A model generated the notes under the pieces. It was not told the DNA's origin. It saw only the letters and a list, made by a program, of their open reading frames with translations, and made no database searches. A program made the translations under genes and the position numbers. This document shows positions 1 to 4,951 of a stretch of 5,319 nt of DNA, one piece after another (the first letter of the stretch is position 1; every line of letters starts with the position of its first letter). Source of the stretch: Clostridiales bacterium (GTDB taxonomy: Bacteria > Bacillota > Clostridia > Oscillospirales > Oscillospiraceae); contig JAAYWX010000376.1 in the NCBI GenBank assembly GCA_012516225.1, positions 1 through 5,319 on the forward strand. Direction: 5' to 3'.

Positions 1-1
1 A

Positions 2-154
2 ATTGTGACCTCTTATCCTGATTAAGAAAGGGATTTGGGATTTATGCTTTTTGATTTGGATTACAGCAACCCTGAAAATATAACTCCCATGTTTTTTAGG
101 GCAAAGCTTCAAAACGGCGTCATTGATTTGCGCAACTGCGAGGTGTTTAGATGA
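2..154 (+). CDS. cas5c: Cas5c C-terminal end (5'-partial, with an in-frame TAA)
   Basis: Cas5c caps the 5' handle of the crRNA in the type I-C complex. In this subtype it is also the metal-independent endonuclease that cuts pre-crRNA, replacing Cas6. Only the end of the gene is visible. The frame reads ERDLGFMLFDLDY, then FFRAKLQNGVIDL, and ends EVFR with TGA at 152-154. This matches the usual I-C Cas5 tail (DLGxMLYDxDY...FFRAxxxNGVID). The stop overlaps the cas8c ATG (ATGA, 151-154), which suggests translational coupling. The conserved ERDLGF stretch lies upstream of the ATG at 44, so that ATG is internal and not the gene start. In the same frame, TAA at 23-25 separates ERDLGF from an upstream IVTSYPD. 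GAA at this codon would restore a continuous protein. The gene is therefore either interrupted or misread here. Identity as Cas5c is fairly sure. The lesion is less sure because only 22 bases precede it. Confidence 0.8.
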
Positions 155-1914
155 TACTTCAGGCTTTGGCAGATTATTACGAAGCACTTGCCGAAAAGGG
201 GAAAATTTCCCGACCCGGCTGGGCAAAGGCAAAGGTTTCTTACGCACTTGAAATCGATGAAAACGGAGAACTTCTGCAGGTGTATCCGCTTAAAGACGAA
301 AAGAAGGCGGGAAAAAAGACCGTGACAGAGCCGCGAGAGATAGAATTGCCAGCTCCGGTAAAAAGATCATCCGGAGTTGAGGCAAACTTTCTTTGGGACA
401 ATTCCTCATACATACTGGGAATAGATGATAAGGGAAAGCCTAAAAGGACAAAACAGTGCTTTGAGGCGGCAAAAGCTCTGCATATCTCCCTTCTTGAAAG
501 CAGCGATGACAAGTTTGCAAAAGCAATCGTCCGTTTCTTTGAACGCTGGGAGATATCATGTGCAAGAGAAAACTCGGCTCTGTCCGGATTTATTGAAGAC
601 ATTGAAGCAGGAGCAAACCTCGTGTTCATGTTTGAAGGTGCATTCCCGTCACAAAACAGAGCAATTTCACAGATATGGCAGACATACTACAATTCTTCTG
701 AAGAAGGAGAATGCATGCGCTGTCTCGTAACGGGAGAGAAGGTTGTTCCTATGCAAATACATCCTGCCATAAAGGGAGTTGCAGGCGCACAGCCCAGCGG
801 CGCGGCTTTGGTTTCATTCAATGCTTTGGCATTCTGTTCTTACAACCGTGAGCAGAACATCAATGCCCCTGTCGGGAAATATGCCGCCTTTGCCTATACC
901 TCGGCACTTAACTATTTGCTGTCCGACAAAAAGCATGTTAAGCAGATAGGGGATACCACACTTGTTTACTGGGCGGAGGACGGAGAACCGTGCTATCAGG
1001 ATGCTTTTTCAAAATTTCTCGATGGCTCGGATGACGAGAACATAATGACCGACAAGGATTTGGACGAATATATGGAGGCAATAGCAAAAGGGTTTCCGGT
1101 AAACTGGGAAGGGATTCCCCTCAAGCCAGAAAACCGCTTTTATGTTCTCGGCGTTTCGCCTAATGCCGGAAGACTGTCGGTGCGCTTTTTCCAGCGTGAC
1201 GGATTTGGCAGTTTTGTCCGGAACATAAGGAAACATTATGATGATATTGAGATTGTTTCAGACGACCAAAGCAAGTGGACAAATATCCCCTTGCGGGAAC
1301 TGCTCGGAGAAACGGTCAATAAAAATTCCAGCGACAAAACGTCTTCACCGCAGATGACCGGTGATACGCTCCGCGCAGTCCTTACGGGAGGGAAATACCC
1401 TGCCACGCTTTATCAGCAGACACAGCTTAGAATTAAAGCTGAACGAGAAATAAACCGCAGCCGCGCAGCAATCATAAAGGCTTATTTACTGCGCAACGCA
1501 GATAATATCAAATTTAAGGAGGCTTTGGAAGTGAAACTAAACGAAAATACGGCTTATCAGCCGTACGTTCTCGGCAGACTGTTTTATGTGGCAGAAGCCA
1601 TACAAGAAAAGGCAAGTGATGTAACAAGCATCAAGGACAAGTATTTTTCATCGGCATGCGCTACTCCCGCCGTTGTATTCCCAATAGTTATTGATTTGGT
1701 AGGCAAACACTTGAGAAAGCTTGATGGCGGAATGCGTACATATTATGAAAAACAGCTTGGGGAGCTTATGGCACTTATAAGCGAGAACTATCCCGCCCAT
1801 CATAACCTTTATGAGCAGGGCATATTCCAGCTCGGATATTATCATCAAAAACAGAAACGCTTTGAAAAAAAGGATAAAAGCTGCGGCGCAGCAAATACAG
1901 AGGAGGTAAATAAT
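151..1914 (+). CDS. cas8c: Cas8c (Csd1), large subunit of the type I-C complex, no in-frame stop
   Basis: Cas8c is the large subunit that recognises the PAM and helps open target DNA for Cas3. The ATG at 151 is preceded by GAGGTG (140-145) and opens with MILQALADYYEALAEKG, the usual Csd1 N-terminus. Family landmarks follow: CLVTGE (191-196), the block HPAIKGV-AGAQPSGAALVSFN (204-224), NAPVGKYAAFAYTSALNYLL (238-257), and a helical C-terminal domain ending in LGYYHQKQKRFEKK (561-574). The Cas8 part spans about 588 codons, a normal length for Csd1. No stop follows: the frame continues through a short hydrophilic linker (DKSCGAANTEEVNN) into Cas7c. TAA triplets sit at the junction only in the other two frames (1875 and 1911 in one, 1907 in the other). 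A one-base change in the A7 run at 1865-1871 would end Cas8c as FEKKG at TAA 1875-1877. Identity is secure; the true C-terminus is uncertain. Confidence 0.95.
1516..1522 (+). promoter_or_regulatory. Internal Shine-Dalgarno for Cas11c
   Basis: AAGGAGG lies inside cas8c, 8 nt upstream of the in-frame GTG 1531. It encodes part of KFKEAL in the Cas8c frame, so it is not an intergenic site. Its near-consensus match and correct spacing select GTG 1531 as the small-subunit start. Confidence 0.75.
1531..1914 (+). CDS. cas11c: Cas11c small subunit from an internal GTG start within cas8c
   Basis: In type I-C systems the small subunit is known to be translated separately from an internal start near the 3' end of cas8c. 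Two copies line the belly of the complex and stabilise the crRNA-DNA hybrid. Here AAGGAGG (1516-1522) lies 8 nt before GTG 1531, which is codon 461 of the cas8c frame. This Shine-Dalgarno is better than that of cas8c itself. The product begins VKLNENTAYQPYVLGRLFYV and covers the helical C-terminal domain of Cas8c. Its length to the junction is 128 aa, or 115 aa if translation ends at TAA 1875 after a -1 shift; the I-C small subunit is of about this size. In the sequence as given there is no stop, so ribosomes starting here would also read into Cas7c and make a 424-aa Cas11-Cas7 protein. The start is inferred from position, phase and Shine-Dalgarno strength. Confidence 0.78.
1866..1872 (+). promoter_or_regulatory. 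Candidate -1 frameshift heptamer A AAA AAG at the end of cas8c
   Basis: Zero-frame codons are TTT GAA AAA AAG GAT, which places A AAA AAG in the phase used by the dnaX programmed -1 frameshift. After a -1 slip the next codons are GGA (1872-1874) and TAA (1875-1877), ending Cas8c or Cas11c with KKG. RNA polymerase slippage adding one A to the A7 run (1865-1871) would give the same product. No upstream Shine-Dalgarno-like stimulator is seen. Function is inferred. The same heptamer also occurs in phase within cas7c (2202-2208), so the motif alone is not proof. Confidence 0.4.
1880..1892 (+). promoter_or_regulatory. Small GC-rich hairpin downstream of the slippery heptamer
   Basis: GCTGC (1880-1884), loop GGC, and GCAGC (1888-1892) form a perfect 5-bp stem. 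It begins 7 nt after the heptamer, within the spacing usual for frameshift-stimulating structures. It is short compared with the dnaX stem-loop and could be a chance pairing. It also lies just upstream of the cas7c ribosome binding site (1900-1906). Confidence 0.35.
1900..1906 (+). promoter_or_regulatory. Shine-Dalgarno for Cas7c inside the fused frame
   Basis: GAGGAGG lies 8 nt before ATG 1915, where the Cas7c family N-terminus begins. It is among the strongest ribosome binding sites in the window. It supports independent Cas7c translation despite the absence of a cas8c stop. Confidence 0.85.
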
Positions 1915-2805
1915 ATGTCAGAACCTATTAAAAACCGTTATGAATTCGTAATCCTTTTTGATGTTGAAAACGGAAACCCAAACGGAGACCCGGATGCAGG
2001 CAATATGCCGCGCATAGATCCCGAAACAAACCTTGGAATAGTAACCGATGTTTGTATTAAACGCAAGATACGAAACTATGTTGAAACGGTTAAAGAAAAC
2101 GCGCCCGGCTACCGTATTTACATAAAGGAAGGCGTGCCGCTGAACAGAAGCGATTCGGAAGCTTACGCTTACCTTGGCACGAATGAAAACGATATCAAAG
2201 AAAAAAAGAAAAAAGACGATAAAATAGACGAAAAAATCCGCAGTTTCATGTGTGAGAACTTCTTTGACATACGCACTTTTGGCGCAGTTATGACTACATT
2301 TGTGAAGGGAGCCCTCAACTGCGGGCAGGTGAGAGGCCCTGTGCAGCTTGGTTTTGCCCGCAGCGTTGAGCCTATAATACCCCAGGAGATTACTATTACG
2401 CGCGTTGCAATAACCAAAGAATCCGATGCGGAGAAAAAAGAAACCGAATTTGGACGCAAATACATCGTCCCATACGGGCTTTACCGCTGCGAGGGTTACA
2501 TATCGGCAAACCTTGCCCGCAAAACCACCGGTTTTTCGGAAGAAGACCTATCCCTTCTTTGGGAAGCAATACTTAATATGTTCGAGTATGACCACTCGGC
2601 CGCACGGGGTAAAATGGCTGTAAGAGAACTGATCGTTTTCAAACACAACAGCGAACTGGGCAATGCTCCGTCATATAAGCTGTTTGAATCCGTAACAGTT
2701 ACCCGAAAAGAAGGGGTGGAGGTCCCAAGAAGCTATAAGGATTACATTGTAAAAGTAGATGAGTCCTCTGTTCCAGAGGGCGTTACCGTAACTCGTATGG
2801 GGTAA
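1915..2805 (+). CDS. cas7c: Cas7c (Csd2), crRNA-binding backbone subunit
   Basis: Cas7c is the RAMP-family backbone protein. Several copies coat the crRNA spacer and form the helical body of the complex. The domain spans 296 aa from ATG 1915, a typical Csd2 length. It has the hallmark N-terminus NRYEFVILFDVENGNPNGDP (residues 7-26), FDIRTFGAVM (117-126), NCGQVRGPVQ (135-144), GRKYIVPYGLYR (180-191) and NMFEYDHSAARGKM (221-234), and it stops at TAA 2803-2805. The start is supported by a consensus GAGGAGG (1900-1906) with 8-nt spacing, as expected for a protein needed in many copies. The same ATG is also codon 589 of the cas8c frame, so a Cas8c-Cas7c fusion is encoded as well. A lysine-rich stretch EKKKKDDKIDEK (96-107) looks like a charged surface loop. 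The cas4 region follows after 6 nt. Identity is secure. Confidence 0.95.
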   Translation: MSEPIKNRYEFVILFDVENGNPNGDPDAGNMPRIDPETNLGIVTDVCIKRKIRNYVETVKENAPGYRIYIKEGVPLNRSDSEAYAYLGTNENDIKEKKKKDDKIDEKIRSFMCENFFDIRTFGAVMTTFVKGALNCGQVRGPVQLGFARSVEPIIPQEITITRVAITKESDAEKKETEFGRKYIVPYGLYRCEGYISANLARKTTGFSEEDLSLLWEAILNMFEYDHSAARGKMAVRELIVFKHNSELGNAPSYKLFESVTVTRKEGVEVPRSYKDYIVKVDESSVPEGVTVTRMG

Positions 2806-2811
2806 CAGTAT

Positions 2812-3455
2812 ATGAAGAAGAGGATTTTCTCCAACTTTCCGGTCTCCAACATTTCTTGTTCTGCAGACGGCAGTGGGCTCTGATACACGTTGAAAATTTA
2901 TGGAAAGACAATATTCTAACGGTAGCCGGAGAAATCATGCACGAACGTACTCACGACGAAGGCCTTTGTGAGAAACGCGGCAATGTTATAATAACCCGGG
3001 GCATGAGTGTTTTTTCACGTTCTCTCGGCATTTCAGGCAAATGCGATGTTGTCGAATTTCACCGCGACAGCTCCGGAATAGCACTTAAAGGATGGGATGG
3101 GGTGTGGCTTCCGTTTCCGGTAGAATACAAGCGAGGAGAAGCTAAGCAGGAAAATTGTGACAAAGCCCAGCTTTGCGCCCAAGCTATGTGCCTTGAAGAA
3201 ATGCTATGCTACACTATTCCGAGAGGGGCGCTGTTTTACGGGGAATCAAAACGCAGACTTGCCGTTGAATTTACTCCAGAACTCAGAAAAGAGGTTTGCA
3301 ATGCTCTTTTAGAAATGCATGAACTTTTTAGACGTGGATATACGCCGAAAGTTAAGCCGTCAAAGAGATGCTGTTCCTGCTCGCTGAAAGAACTGTGCAT
3401 TCCTGCACTGCTGAAAAAGCGGCCTGTAAAAGCGTACATGGAGGAAAGTATATGA
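2812..3455 (+). CDS. cas4: Cas4, RecB-like Fe-S nuclease of spacer acquisition; start out of frame
   Basis: Cas4 works with Cas1-Cas2 to select and trim PAM-bearing prespacers. The long frame ends at TGA 3453-3455 and shows a GEIMHERTH histidine motif, GKCDVVEF (metal-binding Asp), VEYK (Glu-x-Lys), a Q-rich helix QLCAQAMCLEEM, and the Fe-S ligands FCRRQ at the N-terminus plus CxxC-x5-C in CSCSLKELC at the C-terminus. The conserved N-terminus YEEEDFLQLSGLQHFLFCRRQW is encoded in this frame from 2811, but no ATG, GTG or TTG precedes it after TGA 2760. The ATG at 2812, 6 nt after the cas7c stop, is one base out of phase and leads to a stop at 2881. One added base (ATG GAA GAA GAG) would give a normal 214-aa Cas4. 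The first in-phase start as given is TTG 2856 (199 aa), which keeps the first cysteine but loses the conserved LSGLQHF. The 3' end overlaps cas1 (ATGA). Confidence 0.88.
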
Positions 3456-4483
3456 GAAAGCTCCTCAATACTCTGTTTGTTACAACGGAAGATGCATATC
3501 TTGCTTTGGACGGGGAAAACGCGGTAATATTGCAAGGGAATGATGAAATTGCCCGTTTTCCGCTCCATACTCTTGAAGGAATTGTTGCTTTTACCTATGC
3601 AGGGGCAAGTCCCGCACTTATGGGAGCTTGTGCCAAAAGAGGAATACGCCTTTGTTTCTGCCCACCTAACGGAAGATTTTTGGCAAAATCGATAGGAGAG
3701 GCAAATGGGAATGTGCTTCTGCGCAGAATGCAGTACCGTTTAGCGGATGACCCCTATAGAAGCTGCAAAATTGCAAGGAACATGATCTTCGGGAAGGTGT
3801 TTAATTGCAGGTGGAGCATAGAACGAACAATTCGTGATAACGGTATGCGAGTTGATTCGGACAAATTGGAAGATGCTTCTTCAAAGCTTAAAAACAGTCT
3901 TTCCGAAATACTTCTTGCAGATACGCCTGAGCATCTGAGGGGACTTGAGGGGGAAACGGCTGCCGTTTATTTTTCGGTACTGGATGAGATGATTTTGAAT
4001 AATAAGGAGGAATTTTTCTTCCGAAACCGAAGCCGCCGTCCGCCCCTTGACAAAATGAATGCTCTCCTGTCTTTTGCATATACATTGCTTGCTAATGATT
4101 GTTCTTCAGCACTGGAAAGCGTTGGACTTGATTCTTATGTAGGATTTTTCCACCGTGACCGTCCGGGAAGATCTTCTCTCGCATTGGACCTTATGGAAGA
4201 ACTTCGGCCATGTTTTGCAGATCGCTTTGTGGTTTCGCTGATTAACAATCGAGTTGTAAAAGGTGAAGACTTTGAAGAGATGGAAAGCGGAGCTGTTATT
4301 ATGACAGACGATGGACGGAAAAAAGTAATAAAAGCGTGGCAGGAGCGAAAACGCGATACTATAACTCATCCATATCTTAAAGAAAAGATTTCATGGGGAC
4401 TTGTTCCGTATATTCAGGCCCTTCTTCTTGCGAGATTTCTCAGAGACGATTTGGAAGACTATCCGCCGTTTTTATGGAAGTAG
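3452..4483 (+). CDS. cas1: Cas1 integrase of spacer acquisition
   Basis: Cas1 is the metal-dependent integrase that, in complex with Cas2, inserts new spacers at the leader end of the array. The start ATG 3452 overlaps the cas4 stop (ATGA) and follows GAGG (3441-3444). It gives a 343-aa protein, the usual I-C length. The alternative upstream start at 3368 only adds sequence overlapping cas4. The N-terminal beta domain begins MRKLLNTLFVTTEDAYLALD. The alpha-helical catalytic domain has LRGLEGETAAVYF (catalytic Glu166), GFFHRDRPGR (His234) and SLALDLMEELRP (Asp246 and Glu249), so the metal-binding set appears complete. The C-terminal HPYLKEKISWGLVPYIQALLLARFLR is also typical. No lesion is seen. 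Together with cas2 this is the best preserved part of the locus. Confidence 0.97.
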   Translation: MRKLLNTLFVTTEDAYLALDGENAVILQGNDEIARFPLHTLEGIVAFTYAGASPALMGACAKRGIRLCFCPPNGRFLAKSIGEANGNVLLRRMQYRLADDPYRSCKIARNMIFGKVFNCRWSIERTIRDNGMRVDSDKLEDASSKLKNSLSEILLADTPEHLRGLEGETAAVYFSVLDEMILNNKEEFFFRNRSRRPPLDKMNALLSFAYTLLANDCSSALESVGLDSYVGFFHRDRPGRSSLALDLMEELRPCFADRFVVSLINNRVVKGEDFEEMESGAVIMTDDGRKKVIKAWQERKRDTITHPYLKEKISWGLVPYIQALLLARFLRDDLEDYPPFLWK

Positions 4484-4491
4484 GCTAAAAA

Positions 4492-4782
4492 ATGATGGTT
4501 CTTATTACTTACGATGTTAATACAGAAGATGCAGCAGGCAGAAAAAGATTGCGCCTTATAGCAAAACAGTGCGTAAATTACGGTCAGCGTGTACAAAACA
4601 GCGTTTTTGAATGTTTGCTTGACTCATCTCAGGCACTTGTGCTGAAGAGTAAGCTCTGCCGGATAATTGACAAAGATAAGGACAGTTTGAGGTTTTATTA
4701 TCTTGGAAACAGTTATAATGCTAAAATTGAACATTTTGGAGTCCAAAAAAGTTATGACCCAGAAGGGATTCTAATGGTGTAG
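4492..4782 (+). CDS. cas2: Cas2, structural partner of Cas1
   Basis: Cas2 is a small ferredoxin-fold dimer that bridges two Cas1 dimers and measures the prespacer. The protein has 96 aa and begins MMVLITYDVNTEDAAGRKRL, with the family aspartate at residue 8 at the end of the first beta strand. It continues with GQRVQNSVFEC (31-41) and DSLRFYYLG (64-72), all typical of the I-C Cas2. The start lies 8 nt after the cas1 stop. ATG 4492 and ATG 4495 are both possible because the codons are adjacent. Only a weak purine stretch (GGAAG, 4476-4480) precedes them, so translation is probably coupled to cas1. TAG ends the gene at 4780-4782, directly before an inverted repeat. Confidence 0.97.
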   Translation: MMVLITYDVNTEDAAGRKRLRLIAKQCVNYGQRVQNSVFECLLDSSQALVLKSKLCRIIDKDKDSLRFYYLGNSYNAKIEHFGVQKSYDPEGILMV

Positions 4783-4823
4783 TGCGAAGTTAAAGCTATC
4801 ATAGCTTTCTTACAGGTTCGCAC
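4782..4823 (+). repeat. Nested inverted repeat at the cas2/leader boundary
   Basis: An outer perfect 7-bp pair, GTGCGAA (4782-4788) with TTCGCAC (4817-4823), encloses an inner perfect pair, AAAGCTA (4792-4798) with TAGCTTT (4802-4808), around a TCA loop. The structure begins at the last base of the cas2 stop codon. No T-run follows on either strand in terminator position, so a standard Rho-independent terminator is not supported. It could be a cruciform or RNA structure at the start of the leader, or an mRNA 3'-end stabiliser for the cas operon. Confidence 0.7.
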
Positions 4824-4951
4824 CTCGAAAAAACGGAAAATAATTAATAATTCAAGACAAGTGAAACGAAATTCCGGCCTTTACTGCTGTTCAATTGTTC
4901 AAATAGGCGTATAATTAAGTATTAAATCACAAAAAATTATGCTTTTTTGCA
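4783..4951 (+). promoter_or_regulatory. CRISPR leader
   Basis: This 169-bp non-coding, AT-rich stretch separates cas2 from the first repeat. Its placement next to cas1-cas2, with the repeat array on the same strand, marks it as the leader: new spacers should enter at its right edge, and the crRNA precursor should start within it. It contains the nested inverted repeat at its left end, a TATAAT box at 4910-4915, and an A6-TTATGC-T6 AT-only stem (4931-4948) just before repeat 1. No open reading frame is credible in it. Confidence 0.8.
4910..4915 (+). promoter_or_regulatory. Putative -10 box for the pre-crRNA promoter
   Basis: A perfect TATAAT lies 36 nt before repeat 1, so transcription would start near 4921-4924 and enter the array about 30 nt later. 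No good TTGACA-like -35 box is seen at 16-18 bp; the nearest is a poor TGTTCA at 4888-4893. The promoter may be weak or depend on an activator. The match is in an AT-rich region, so chance is possible. Confidence 0.5.

Larger units (their letters stand above)
151..2805 (+). other. Continuous 884-codon cas8c-cas7c reading frame (apparent gene fusion)
   Basis: The two genes share one uninterrupted frame, with cas8c codons 1-588 followed directly by cas7c codons 589-884. Conserved sequence of both families is intact on either side. In ordinary I-C operons these are separate genes. The Shine-Dalgarno and ATG of cas7c are retained inside the frame, so this looks like recent stop loss in a normal two-gene arrangement and not an old domain fusion. 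Possible products are Cas8c-Cas7c, Cas11c-Cas7c and free Cas7c. The stoichiometry of the complex (one Cas8, several Cas7) requires that free Cas7c is still made from the internal start. Confidence 0.9.

Noticed and set aside
44..154. A small independent gene starting at ATG 44
   Set aside because: The conserved Cas5c residues ERDLGF continue upstream of this Met, so it is an internal codon of cas5c.
240..629. Minus-strand open frame of 129 codons inside cas8c, and similar antisense frames in cas7c, cas4 and cas1
   Set aside because: They lie opposite strongly conserved Cas coding sequence, show no recognisable protein features and lack convincing ribosome binding sites.
425..730. Plus-strand 101-codon frame within cas8c
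   Set aside because: It is an out-of-frame shadow of conserved Cas8c sequence without a ribosome binding site or family motif.
2202..2208. Second in-phase A AAA AAG heptamer, within cas7c
   Set aside because: It encodes a lysine-rich loop in the middle of Cas7c, where a shift would truncate the protein, and no stimulating hairpin is apparent. It is kept as a caution against over-reading the heptamer at 1866.
1..2805. Stop-codon reassignment (TAA read as an amino acid) to explain the cas5c TAA
   Set aside because: TAA ends cas7c exactly at the family C-terminus, so TAA works as a stop in this locus.
3368..3451. N-terminal extension of cas1 from ATG 3368
   Set aside because: It reads out-of-frame cas4 sequence. 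ATG 3452 has a Shine-Dalgarno, overlaps the cas4 stop as ATGA and starts with the family N-terminus.
4782..4832. Rho-independent terminator between cas2 and the array
   Set aside because: The inverted repeat is real, but no T-run follows on the + strand; the A6 run at 4827-4832 lies before the structure when read on the - strand.
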